Below, piece by piece: positions 37,901 through 44,996 of a stretch of 54,993 nucleotides of DNA. Position numbers and translations under genes: made by a program. The notes beneath the pieces are model-generated. The model ran no database searches. It was not told the DNA's origin and worked only from the letters and a program-made list of their open reading frames with translations. This stretch comes from a virus. The stretch covers positions 1 through 54,993 of the IMG/VR virus record IMGVR_UViG_3300010883_000037, one strand, 5' to 3'. How positions within the stretch are numbered: the first letter of the stretch is position 1; each line of letters opens with the position of its first letter.

Positions 37901-39620
37901 TGTTACTGTCCGCGGTGTTCTGTGTGACTGCCCACGAGGCTCTCGTCGCTGTGGTTGCATTGGCCGCAGCCCCGTCCGGGCCTAACCACGATATGTTTCT
38001 TCGACCGGTAGGACCATACGAGTTGCCCTGTGTTTCCCAGCTGAAATACTGTGAGATGGTACTGGCAGAGATATCGACACCGTTAATACCACCGGTGGTG
38101 TATACCAGCTTATAAAAAGCATAGTAGAGATAGTTTGCTATTCTGTAATCGTAATGGGAGTCTGTTAGATATCCATTAGAGTCATCGTAAGAGACATCTA
38201 GATTGAGCTGGACTGTATTTGAACCCAGACTTCCTGCGGTGGGATCAGTCATTCCGGCGCGCCACTGTGTCTCAGTAACGTTGCCGAAAGATGGTTTATC
38301 TGACAGCTGTGTACCTGCAAGTGATGTGGCACCATCATTCTTAAAATATAGTATTAGATTGTATGTGTTGTTGCCCTGTGTCAGAACTATTGTATATTTT
38401 GCCCCGTCTGACGGAAGTTTCCCCTTGTTGGTTGTGCCGCCATCCGCCTCTCCTGTGCCGATGATAATCCTTAATCCGGATCTGATCGACGGCGCCAAAC
38501 TATGCGGAAACACACCATGACCGCTGCTATTGGCGATACAGGATCTGAGGCTGTCTAGTGCCGCTTGAATATCAGCTGCTGTTGTTGAACCCGCGTTGAC
38601 CACAGCAAACTGGTTACTAGCGAGAGTTTCTGAGGCTTTGGCAGTATATACGACTGATTTGCCTCGGTGGGATATCAATGTTATCGTTGAGTTTAGCGCA
38701 GGAACTTTTCTAAAAGTTATTCGAGCCCTGGCTTGACCACCACCACCTTGATCTGCTAATACAACCTTGATATACTCAGTGTCGTTGTATGTGTAAGACG
38801 GTTTGATGTTTAGATCGCCGTTCCCGTAAGCAAGATTAATCGCACTATAGACCGCTGATGCTACATCTGCGCCCTGAACATAGCTTGAGTAACTACCCAG
38901 ACCTACTGTATAGCTTGTGGGACTATTTCTAACATTTCCGCCGCTATACTCGTCGTAAGTAAACGTTACAATATTACCAGCTGTATCTCTTAAGATAATA
39001 GTTTCGGCATGCAGGTGTGATCTGTGATCAGTTGCAAGATATATGTAACCAGAGGCTTTTGCCTGCACGTCGATTGAGTAAGATCCGGTAACTGGGTGCA
39101 TCTTTACCCAGCCGGCGAAGGTCATTCCTGATTCGTATGTTTCTCTATGCGGGAACGGACGCCCAGGAATACTAGATAAGTCTCGAGCTAACTGTCGAGG
39201 TAGTTCAATTCTTTCAGATGATCCTGAGCCAAAGTCTACACACCTTAATTGATTAGAATCTTTTGGTGATACCGCAAGTATACTAACAGCACCGCCCAAA
39301 ACATCTTCCGACTTAAGCGGATTATTAAACGAATAGGGCGACGTGATCGCGGTTCTGGTAGGTGTAGGCTTCCCTTCTAAAAGACGCTCTTGATAATCGG
39401 GCATCGATCCTGATGACACTAAGCCATAATATCCGTGCCCGGAGGAGTCTTCGACCCTTAAGCTATGTGATTGACTTAAGTTAACTTCATAGGGCTCTTC
39501 AAATCTGTAGAACGCTAGCAGCGACCCAGAATGATGCTGATATAAACTTCCTCCCGCCATAAATGACGATGTCAGATTAAGCTCTGATTTGTTATTTCTT
39601 CCTCTTCTAAAAGTAGGCAT
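28935..39620 (-). CDS. Giant multidomain virion adhesin (3561 residues) with dispersed LamG segments
   Basis: This is the largest gene in the window at 10.7 kb. LamG-type segments are seen at FAGWVKMHP (168-176), LSLRVLSKPG (about 947-957), WTHVAVVYP with MFINGRRQDL (about 991-1035) and DDIAFWGRCLTDEEINALYG (about 2107-2127). Between them lie repeated beta modules, an FCCH-like domain (about 1267-1341) and a reelin-like motif (about 1713-1737). The C-terminal ~250 residues include GFRYGLANVLPKFSSAVYRR, RDMLEQRNF and a TNSANLDIFCSSSMPY run, which I associate with the ends of giant tail proteins in marine phages. The ATG overlaps the upstream TAA by one base. GGAGG lies 12 bases before it, which is longer than usual spacing. 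It is probably a peripheral baseplate or host-contact protein. Confidence 0.72.
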   Translation of the reverse strand: MPTFRRGRNNKSELNLTSSFMAGGSLYQHHSGSLLAFYRFEEPYEVNLSQSHSLRVEDSSGHGYYGLVSSGSMPDYQERLLEGKPTPTRTAITSPYSFNNPLKSEDVLGGAVSILAVSPKDSNQLRCVDFGSGSSERIELPRQLARDLSSIPGRPFPHRETYESGMTFAGWVKMHPVTGSYSIDVQAKASGYIYLATDHRSHLHAETIILRDTAGNIVTFTYDEYSGGNVRNSPTSYTVGLGSYSSYVQGADVASAVYSAINLAYGNGDLNIKPSYTYNDTEYIKVVLADQGGGGQARARITFRKVPALNSTITLISHRGKSVVYTAKASETLASNQFAVVNAGSTTAADIQAALDSLRSCIANSSGHGVFPHSLAPSIRSGLRIIIGTGEADGGTTNKGKLPSDGAKYTIVLTQGNNTYNLILYFKNDGATSLAGTQLSDKPSFGNVTETQWRAGMTDPTAGSLGSNTVQLNLDVSYDDSNGYLTDSHYDYRIANYLYYAFYKLVYTTGGINGVDISASTISQYFSWETQGNSYGPTGRRNISWLGPDGAAANATTATRASWAVTQNTADSNSAINFIVQNFEAATPSIDLTQYRSGPLGNTTITIAGDSGSAIEVKGAGHRDDHHTEIPGTQYNSATGSASSGAVAFTGGRSHRWAGKLKTTGVDKGKANTDSSGQKYYSGNELSVNWGRVGLKQTLGGDDGNTTPAGTAFHEEGYRASGGSNFFDTEDLSALSNYKLSSQTLTVVSVPAWAETLIVTTKNHYEESQTFTITFTSAGGTSDTKWASDSGLYPFSDGAQTATIHLGSKSVNDIAAEIKSILHSMPFHDATVTDAVVTLSATAVSEVFNFTSTGTSINNGKITTVKPVGAAGALITITTASMNIGPLEGGAGDIRGGKSVVKNKFIAKSIFTALTGAYSDPHDYIGGGAVDKTDGTHVRGGGEDATGLSLRVLSKPGTDKHNTLSWLSTHYSGSSAVTEQSEWRTSKPLPEDVWTHVAVVYPTGSNINEYGLHSSDLKDESSPIAPKMFINGRRQDLRKIPRAEPSKGHVTFKTSPDTGYALHAVAQATGSLRHVYIRYDTTSSPPWRQNIAGLVPTASISVVSGAYSTAATLANHLATWSVNVPGQTGPWPYGQGDATANFLVDTVHSGSTNVGSAIFEDGSENRVQKVSPNYDDLARVHIRYGGLFSNTGSNPEPGQFLRITTPNLTTKTYRFSGAKASTTIDCNNRTAAQLANHTLTLIDNAQIVSGTVIFTYTALVGDSTGYGNISGITKASPAVVTTAENHGLSDGHQIWITDVVGMTELNNKKYYIDVISATTFGLYTTPYDGTTFTSPVDSTDFTTYGSSGGVSKAAANSTSSAYTVDVSGVKSAASLTLLLHEAILLARYNGDLMINSTRNDADTIGLTQVNIGHGGAGASAAKLGNTAVVIGGSGGDATTHEDFSGGLQPEFATATRALSKSSAQKSVLTALHSTSSLSNYFKIGTQTNVGAALTAQPAYSFVRSDMNRIMTGTYETGMLDPRTGGYYNKGAAMGTIPQAQPILLFATPSEPSTNAAWAVRFGSERYIQCTEKFTSDCWVQFKAWPGSQSGEAQQTIHSSMRERPDTDEGIHVQIGIPDNASPPVITWYSPEYSVQGYSGASVTTLLAGTNRTHGIKHYVSGTGPQSVETSGGPVYDRHDEQKWRHYSFYCNWAKINAGLLGGNGGPAGGYQSGYYVRIIQRGYSGWNYDQWALCDITLQGVTANYFQNTSGVVDVPIANDIDGTWANLITSITGTNGHGSEIIGTQDTDNNIVTLTLKSPIGRINSTTSAGLMLTASSTAQGNTDDSISLQYGLHPHSSVRIENFGLSGNETHWRLGVKGVSSIDDYRAAIKWGLDYSNISGSQSTGDDSSANILTVSSANIAAPIPITSPIQNSKFGSPTTGSTGWSVLGWADLAGRTIPIGDISGITSGSSTAAVINKVAARTAEVINMMYITGTIGVKALPSSSLGSTVTLEQAVPGITTTAAKIEAVDSAYKAVTLSSWLQTNSSAASGGYFPSTDAFSGGFRTFQAPRGPLVPVDAMYLGTPPQLLNYFAKKSYPYGFDYPAGSTLTNFTHHLAGRSPRAAFDDIAFWGRCLTDEEINALYGAKDGTFTPKSGFMSHPPRVTIREHDALNHQYPTISRFGDSDFTGRYNLFYDASNEQIFHDPYAKAEILFKGRPRDGTWIQLVDWAGRTKRFEFNYGTIVSKGNIEVAIHNDRTPAQVAKTLVAVINSCSGFGIKADISNKKEAVLLKQTKAGTEGNTLIKNSRKNARPKLRRKIRAIIPGKFIGGTASPKVVFPYRLEPGHRTIRSSQPTPNAVPDMLVSGSAHKNILTEPIKHYWKDESISPFDESYRYAAFGSEMHADSDDFFTTDTEKDQEFYSTGTLPSLVGLGLHGPLWSKRKIEIDIAPKKSTTLHGHIVTGSSMAYFNFEKKAWEPIGFPGTGSYWQPQGARPIVDNAAVTVGYDPSWSHLSSSLVQASVYSVSASSIDGEPASYSGFRQWLDKTYIGFSPSIGMMVAKSEGSVAGAQAPNANNQGKYVFVDGGISTPVSTFGFPFHAKFHATSSQYLNASDYIDRPFLLEKIVYEFEASVHQSSSIDIRTGGSGSVGTGSYGSAGGYNQHAYINSPTPTFFMLNQRTACLPDAISNKVDVITVVDGAKRPQDFHYTASIPSKFYLAPPAKTDEPQYIDTIRDLVTFGRYGVFTSGFDEQDFESYVPDPRARLDTVIVPHESRQGNFAIEPLHAGSKRRRMSLAMPVRSPKVNPSITTFKAEGDFFGNTQAGCVLAFTSSLPYAGQTLTITDTTQDSVTFRFDAINMLTGTEGSAYAFNSAADGPIKWNTNISQWTINIGGLSTTDDLKTITSMLYETIARAARGEASTPAGNFTSGISLGTTGSTNALSFTMSQKRGGIEGNTTTRVNYNGLPAGGGDGSNNSWSCTNFSGGDNLNDDIVLSWGGGRSGTGLMSGRAPFGGEYGAFDLSYSVNNNTQTYVVSQSAEDSLVSPYLIMPGDKLVFGWQTPIGTGSMVHHAITEPSGTFEIHKGVGKIVLYGSVLRDEKEEFVNTSNQPLTSNSIHEALHFGAEVFDQYDTDPPMFHSGTYLDNHVTGAMLRGISKDTFGTLAHISSHRKVVSRHSSGNHALGPKSNTARIYQKRSGFLRGVRVADSRERWYDSMLPDISDLLKIDQKRLFSPSFGTHGNITNTRGAALVLGHPKVATGSNTDISPNDQVWSAWFGAFPFEPRYSSATRTAGLKTKDVFAPSASGSVDTGTKQLVHVWLANITGSITVPGLGGPAATFGSVTPNISTISTDMLNIIDHPGLLKDAANQAGSDGLPDPNFSSYAIITNDHGHGKTGEHLAEIQFGGYNNPVYGSLFEDNANFFAKVLFGSGDGSYKFPKLPFWKSTGMNEVGYGADDTFVVTKGVIIRGFRYGLANVLPKFSSAVYRRDNFGHIRDMLEQRNFTRFFTEDGLEEGVVSVSFVERGSNGARATDPMSTNSANLDIFCSSSMPYRDGHALDRISQQPDTAEKVSIAIDIGLD
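30805..31165 (-). other. Recurring beta module near the C-terminal part of the giant protein
   Basis: The module starts QTLTITDTTQDSVTFRFDA, passes GLSTTDDLKTITSMLYETIA and ends MSQKRGGIEGNTTT. It shares the outline 'ligand-like TDxxxxxVxFxF, then a helix with AI/ET, then GxEGNTxx' with 32765-33020 in this gene and 41280-41580 in the next. Confidence 0.5.
32765..33020 (-). other. Recurring beta module in the middle of the giant protein
   Basis: It reads TWIQLVDWAGRTKRFEFNYG, then TPAQVAKTLVAVINSCSGF, then LLKQTKAGTEGNTLI. The strand-helix-strand order and terminal GTEGNT match the other modules of this type. A Lys/Arg-rich linker follows. Confidence 0.5.
34411..34482 (-). other. Reelin-like motif in the 3561-residue protein
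   Basis: It encodes YYVRIIQRGYSGWNYDQWAL followed by CDI. This aligns with RWIQKKYSG...DHWALADV of the 1074-residue protein and RFIQKKFSM...DNWALSEL of the 1791-residue protein. Confidence 0.5.
35600..35822 (-). other. FCCH-like beta-barrel domain in the giant protein
   Basis: It encodes ISGITKASPAVVTTAENHGL, then GHQIWITDVVGMTELN, then YYIDVISATTFGLY. The pattern 'ITxAxPAVVTTxxxHGLxxGxxVxIxxVxGMxELN' is that of the FCCH-type domains (named after part of ubiquitin-activating enzyme E1) that are common in phage structural proteins. Confidence 0.65.
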
Positions 39621-42600
39621 TACTTTTTCAAACCTCCAAACGCCAACGAATCTGTACCAACGTCAATATTATTATTGTACTCGTAACCAGCTGTCGCGGA
39701 AACATGATCTCTAGAAAGAAGATCTTGTGCAGAAACATTTGATTTCATAAGCGCAGCAACTAACGGTTTAGAGGACAGCATATCCGGATCTTGTATTAGC
39801 GACATCTCATAAATAGCCTTTACTGAAGTTGAGTCGAGTAATCCTTGATAAAAGGCGACCTCAGAAAGAGGATTCTCTACAAAGATACTCGGCATATACG
39901 AGCTCCACGCAGAATAAGATGACAAACCTGCGATTTCTATTTTATGTTTGCTTTGTTGTGTATTTTTGCCCATAGCTTGGTATCTAGATCCTGCGCCAGA
40001 AGTTCCAGCGCTATAATGACTTATAGCATTACTATTATCGGCTGCGTAAGTACTAGAAACATCTTCCCCATCGATATACATCTTGAAGTGCTCATGCGGA
40101 CTGCCATCGACTGTCACAGGGTCGACGTTGATATAATAATTAGTACTCTGATCATAATATACCCCAGCTTGTCCTGTGAAGTTGGTCGTCGTAAAATAAT
40201 CATTACTAATATTGTCTGATATCCATGCCCATCTTGGCGGTCCCGCGTATTGCTGAACTAACAATATAGGGCCGGCCCCTCCGGTAACAAGTGTCTCCGG
40301 CGAAGCGGCATATCCTGTGTTGGTGGTTGTGTCGCCTTCATCGCCGACGGCATCGCCGGCAAATTGTAGTTCGTGTGGGCTACTGCCAAAATTGATGATA
40401 TTACTACCCCCACTATTAGCAAAATAAGACCCAGACGCAGCCGTGTACGTGTACGCGTGCACGTTGAGCGTTTTGTCTCTCCAAGAGTACTCGTCGGTGT
40501 CAAGAACATCGCCGTCTTGGTTGAGGTCATGTTGATTATGGGGTGTGACGTTGTTGATTGTTGACGCTATTCTTTGTTTGATGACATCTATTGTAGCTAC
40601 ATTAGAGAGGTCGGCACCGTCGGCGGCTCCGCCGACTTTGTCACTGTACTGAATCCCTACATTAATGTAGAGAAATTGGCCGGCGCAGAATCTGCCGTCT
40701 GTATATGAGTTATCATTCTTGAATTTGAAGTAAACGTAGTTCCCTGCAACATCTGTGATAACAAAGTATTTGTCGTCAAGTGATGTTAGATTATTAGTCT
40801 TGATTTCAATCTTTCCCACACCTTTTTTCTTAGGAATGTTTTCATTGTGTGTTAACGTAGAATCGATGTCTCCATCGTACGACACTGTCCAGTGATGCCA
40901 TTTGCCATCGGTCATGGCGTTTACCATCTTGACATTGCCATAACCATTACCTGAGTTATGTCCGTAAAATCTTCTGAACAAGAAACTATAATTGGTTGGG
41001 TAGCTATCGTTGTCAAACAGGTAAAAGTATATGTACTGGTATGAATACGTGTCATAGTCATATCCTGTGAATCTTATGTTCCAGTTTCTGGACCCGTAGT
41101 TTGAAGCACCATTAACATCTCCGGCGTCATATGACTGTGCCAAGTAGAAGTTTCTATCTCCATCGCCCTTCATCCAGAAGCTTAGGGTAAATGCGCTGTC
41201 TCTATGACCTATTGAGCCTGTTGCAAACTTGGTAGCTGCTATACCTCCGCCTCCTTCGTGCCCGCTGGTGAGAGTGCCCAATGACTCCGATATTGAAGCA
41301 GTCGCCGCCATGACTGAGCCCTCAATATGACTTACCAATCTCACTGTATCTTGTGCTGCGCTGCTTAAGGAAGATAGCGATCCAGAGAGCGCGCCTATTT
41401 TCAGTGTGCTGTCATTAACTGCCTTCGCTATGGCTGCTGCGCGTTGTGAAGTGGTTGAAAGCCCGCTAGTATTAATTGCAGTTTTTCCGGCGGCGACGCC
41501 GTTATCTGAAGGATCAAACTCAAATATCACAGAGGTTGAATCAGAGTCTGTTAATGTGAATGTATGACCGTCAGAAGGCGTTCCTGTTACTCTTAAATAG
41601 TGTTCTGGAAGTTTATCTCTATTACCTGAATATCTTCGATCAGGCCCTAATGTTATAACAGACGGGAATGTCATACCTGTGGCAGCATTAACTTTTACAG
41701 AGCCCGCGCCTTGTGAACCGATAAATGGGCTTTCTCCATCGTATGCAAACGATCCTTGAGTCACAGCATTGACTGAAGTATTGGATCTCTTTGTTACTGT
41801 AGACGATCCCATAAACGAATGATGAGATACTAAGTTAGACATAGCTGTATCTGCTGTTGTGAAATAAGCAGGCGACAATTCAGCGTGCCCTTTTCCTACA
41901 GTTCCAGAGGTTGCTATGCCGGCGGTGTTTTGATAAATTGATGCAGATGAAGTGACGGCGGAGTAAAGTGTTGTATTAACTGACTTGAATGTGGCATTAA
42001 GCGTCGTCGTATACGATTCATCTGAAGCAGCGAAAAGATCCGCTGCATCATTGATACCCCTTACCCTTAGTATGGTATCAGATGCGTCATCGAAAGCCCC
42101 TACAGTAGCATTAGAGGGTCCCACAAAGCCTTGCATTTGTATGGGCGCGATATGTGACTTACCGTATGTACCCGATATACCCATTGCGACCCAATCTTCA
42201 TATGCCTCGACGGGTACTTTGTCGCCTGTCTCAGAGTCAACGACAACTTCTAGAACTCTTTTCTTTACACGATCTGCATTGTCTAAAATATCTAAACCAA
42301 AGACTTCAACACCATCAAAGTAAGAGTCGTTACCTTTGATCAAATGACGGCGTCGCTGTCTCAGAAATCCTTTGCCTCCAGCAAAATTATATGTACCTAC
42401 TCCATTGACTAACTCATTACCCGGGGTCGCGTCGGTGCCTGAAGCTTGATTGATTGTTATATCATCACCTCGTTTTCCAGAAATATCCGCTGTTAGACGT
42501 ATTCTAAAAAACTTTGCTTCATAACCACCCAATGTACCGGTGATTACTCCGCCCAAGGCTTTGGCACTCACACCAAAGTTTGATGTTGTGTCCGTGCCTC

Positions 42601-44995
42601 TGTGAACATTAGCGTTAAGTGTACCGTTGATTGCATCTACAATATCGTCTCTTAGCCTGGCAGCTACTGATACTATATTCGCATCAGCTACTTTTTGCCA
42701 AGCTGCGTGCCCTGCAATAACGGCTGCTGGGTCTTCAGCGTAGGAGTAATCATCCCATCCGTAAGACGACGAAGACCATCCTGTCCAATGCTGTGGCCCA
42801 ATTGCAATTTGCCGATACTTGGCGTGGGGGGTGAGATTAACATGATGTGAATCTGTGCCTGTAATCACACCGCCCGGATGATTATGTAGCAGGATCGTCA
42901 TATGACGGCCGTCTTTGGATGCTACAGATGTGCCAGCAAGCAATTCACTTTTTGTTAGATACTCTCGACCTGCAGGGATTTGATATGACGGTACAAAGAA
43001 TTGAATTGCGGAGCCGGGAGGCGGCAAGTGTGTTCCATCTCTATGATCAGTGCCGCGGGCAAGAGAGGAAGATATTGGAATTATGAGGTAATTACTGTCG
43101 CCGGCGTGGAGCTTGTTAGGCGCTGGGAGCTTTGTAGTTCTGACTGACCTCTTTCTGTACTCCTGTGAGATGGTATCTGACTGTCGATACACATCAGTCA
43201 AGGTCATGTCTGCCTTGATTCCTCGTGCTGTATAGGGTAACTGTATGTTTGATCGATCAGCAACAGATCTAATTGGGAATGGCTCTAACACACCATCCAT
43301 AAGCCCTTGATCAGAAGCGTCAACCATCATCGCAGGGATATCAATCGTAAGCGGATCCTGCATTATGATCTCAATTGGATTGACTGTTGCTGTATCCTTA
43401 AACAGCGTGCCGTCTTGGTAGACGTCTGTCATTCCTAAGTCTCTATCATCCCAAAAGTGATTGGGAGCGGTTCTGACTCCAGACTGATTATTAGTCGGAT
43501 CTAACACAACCCTGCTGCGCTCTGACAGCGGTTGGACTGAGTCCTGCTTTCTGGTATTTTCTACAACAAAAAGCTCACTTAGCGCCCAATTGTCGCCGGC
43601 GGACATTGAAAATTTCTTCTGTATAAATCTAAAGTACTTTGGTCCAGTCCAGCAATTAATTGAAGATGTTATGGCTGTAGAAAACCCAGATGTAAAGTCG
43701 CTAGATAAGTGATAGGTCAGAGTGCTCCAAGAACCTGTAAGACCTGAATTGCTTACTTCTAGATAAACACCTTCAGCTTTGTCTGGCTTTTCACCGGTGA
43801 AATCAGAAGACCATGTACCACTTCGTATCTTGTCGCCCTCTGTGCTGTTAAACGGTGCCTTTAATAGTCTATACTTGAGATTGACGTTCTTGCCGCGGGT
43901 GCCGTACCTTTGAGTTGACTGGAGATATCGATACTGTGGAACTAGATCCTTCCCAGCATTCCCTGACACGAAGTCTTTGCCTGTGAACAGATAATGTGTT
44001 GTCTCTCCAGATCTTGTGTTTGCTGTGAAGAGTGACCTTGTACCTATTAATCCGCTAGAGTTAGTGAGGAAAAGAACTGTGCGCGCGCCGTCAAAGCCTG
44101 AGGCAGACATGTACGTCGACGGCGCAGAGCTTGAGGCATAGATTGTCTGGCCACCCGAGCCTTCTTTTATACCGGTTCCTGCAGCAAGATCGTATCCATC
44201 AAATAGTGATCTTGTTCCGATCAGTGTTCCCACATCGTTTTGTGTAATTGTTAGTGTATCAGACTGACCGTTGTCATAGATGTTTGATGCCGGAATTGTG
44301 CTAGAGAACGCTTTGACTGGAATTCCATAGTCTCTAGATCCGCTATTGATTGCTTCAACCAGCCGGGATGCTAGAGATCCTGAGTTAACTACAGAAAGAC
44401 CAGAAATACCGACAGTAAAGTGATTTCCTGCTAGCTTAGATGAAGCCGGACCGCTTCGTTCCATTACTGAAGCAGAGCTAACAAACATAAACCGGTACTT
44501 GCGATGATGTGGATTAGCAGCGTCTTCGAACTCTATATACGACCCATTGATATCTGACGCAGAAATTGCAGCATCATTTGCCCTAAAGAGTCTTATGGTT
44601 CCTGAGCCTATCGAGGGTGCCAGTAGACCGTGGAGTTCATCAGCATTTTGATTAAATGATGATGAGTAAACTATTGTTCCTGAGTATATCGTTTTCGATG
44701 AGATACCCATGTTCAAAGGTGATTCATTATCATCAAAAGGTGTCTCGCCAAAGATGATTCTTCCGTCGCGAACCTTAAGCAAGTCATTAATGGGTTGCGG
44801 CTTCATCCCCACGTGCATGTACAGATCATCAATAGACCTGACATTGATGCCTTGACGATAGCGATCTACTGCATTTGATCCCGAGAATTCTTCCGGGTAC
44901 ACTACGATAGCAGCGCTTCCCTTTTGAGACGGGTACGTTCTGTTACCTTGTACTGCTGTTCCGGAGAGAGGCCTTGTCCATAATTCTGTAGACAT
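39620..44995 (-). CDS. Large LamG-containing virion protein (1791 residues)
   Basis: The N-terminal ~450 residues are beta-rich, with modules ending in TITQNDVGTLIGT-like strands. A reelin-like motif (RFIQKKFS...DNWALSEL) lies near residue 452-475. A middle region contains TLTDSDSTSVIFEFDPS and repeated Ser/Thr-rich modules. A LamG domain starts at FTLSFWMKG (about 1264) and WHHWTVSYDG (about 1363-1373), resumes at HFKMYIDGED (about 1634-1645), and closes at VAFYQGLLDS (about 1711-1722), leaving a ~255-residue insertion between YDG and the next strand. GAGGTATTAAG precedes ATG 44995. Its TAA overlaps the next ATG by one base. It probably works with the flanking giants in the baseplate periphery. 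Confidence 0.7.
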   Translation of the reverse strand: MSTELWTRPLSGTAVQGNRTYPSQKGSAAIVVYPEEFSGSNAVDRYRQGINVRSIDDLYMHVGMKPQPINDLLKVRDGRIIFGETPFDDNESPLNMGISSKTIYSGTIVYSSSFNQNADELHGLLAPSIGSGTIRLFRANDAAISASDINGSYIEFEDAANPHHRKYRFMFVSSASVMERSGPASSKLAGNHFTVGISGLSVVNSGSLASRLVEAINSGSRDYGIPVKAFSSTIPASNIYDNGQSDTLTITQNDVGTLIGTRSLFDGYDLAAGTGIKEGSGGQTIYASSSAPSTYMSASGFDGARTVLFLTNSSGLIGTRSLFTANTRSGETTHYLFTGKDFVSGNAGKDLVPQYRYLQSTQRYGTRGKNVNLKYRLLKAPFNSTEGDKIRSGTWSSDFTGEKPDKAEGVYLEVSNSGLTGSWSTLTYHLSSDFTSGFSTAITSSINCWTGPKYFRFIQKKFSMSAGDNWALSELFVVENTRKQDSVQPLSERSRVVLDPTNNQSGVRTAPNHFWDDRDLGMTDVYQDGTLFKDTATVNPIEIIMQDPLTIDIPAMMVDASDQGLMDGVLEPFPIRSVADRSNIQLPYTARGIKADMTLTDVYRQSDTISQEYRKRSVRTTKLPAPNKLHAGDSNYLIIPISSSLARGTDHRDGTHLPPPGSAIQFFVPSYQIPAGREYLTKSELLAGTSVASKDGRHMTILLHNHPGGVITGTDSHHVNLTPHAKYRQIAIGPQHWTGWSSSSYGWDDYSYAEDPAAVIAGHAAWQKVADANIVSVAARLRDDIVDAINGTLNANVHRGTDTTSNFGVSAKALGGVITGTLGGYEAKFFRIRLTADISGKRGDDITINQASGTDATPGNELVNGVGTYNFAGGKGFLRQRRRHLIKGNDSYFDGVEVFGLDILDNADRVKKRVLEVVVDSETGDKVPVEAYEDWVAMGISGTYGKSHIAPIQMQGFVGPSNATVGAFDDASDTILRVRGINDAADLFAASDESYTTTLNATFKSVNTTLYSAVTSSASIYQNTAGIATSGTVGKGHAELSPAYFTTADTAMSNLVSHHSFMGSSTVTKRSNTSVNAVTQGSFAYDGESPFIGSQGAGSVKVNAATGMTFPSVITLGPDRRYSGNRDKLPEHYLRVTGTPSDGHTFTLTDSDSTSVIFEFDPSDNGVAAGKTAINTSGLSTTSQRAAAIAKAVNDSTLKIGALSGSLSSLSSAAQDTVRLVSHIEGSVMAATASISESLGTLTSGHEGGGGIAATKFATGSIGHRDSAFTLSFWMKGDGDRNFYLAQSYDAGDVNGASNYGSRNWNIRFTGYDYDTYSYQYIYFYLFDNDSYPTNYSFLFRRFYGHNSGNGYGNVKMVNAMTDGKWHHWTVSYDGDIDSTLTHNENIPKKKGVGKIEIKTNNLTSLDDKYFVITDVAGNYVYFKFKNDNSYTDGRFCAGQFLYINVGIQYSDKVGGAADGADLSNVATIDVIKQRIASTINNVTPHNQHDLNQDGDVLDTDEYSWRDKTLNVHAYTYTAASGSYFANSGGSNIINFGSSPHELQFAGDAVGDEGDTTTNTGYAASPETLVTGGAGPILLVQQYAGPPRWAWISDNISNDYFTTTNFTGQAGVYYDQSTNYYINVDPVTVDGSPHEHFKMYIDGEDVSSTYAADNSNAISHYSAGTSGAGSRYQAMGKNTQQSKHKIEIAGLSSYSAWSSYMPSIFVENPLSEVAFYQGLLDSTSVKAIYEMSLIQDPDMLSSKPLVAALMKSNVSAQDLLSRDHVSATAGYEYNNNIDVGTDSLAFGGLKK
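43570..43640 (-). other. Reelin-like motif in the 1791-residue protein
   Basis: It encodes KYFRFIQKKFSMSAGDNWAL followed by SEL. It is preceded by a segment (YLEVSNSGLTGSWSTLTYHL) comparable to YFERSKSGLADDWSLIHSHS before the motif in the 1074-residue protein, so the shared unit is longer than the motif alone. Confidence 0.55.
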
Positions 44996-44996
44996 C

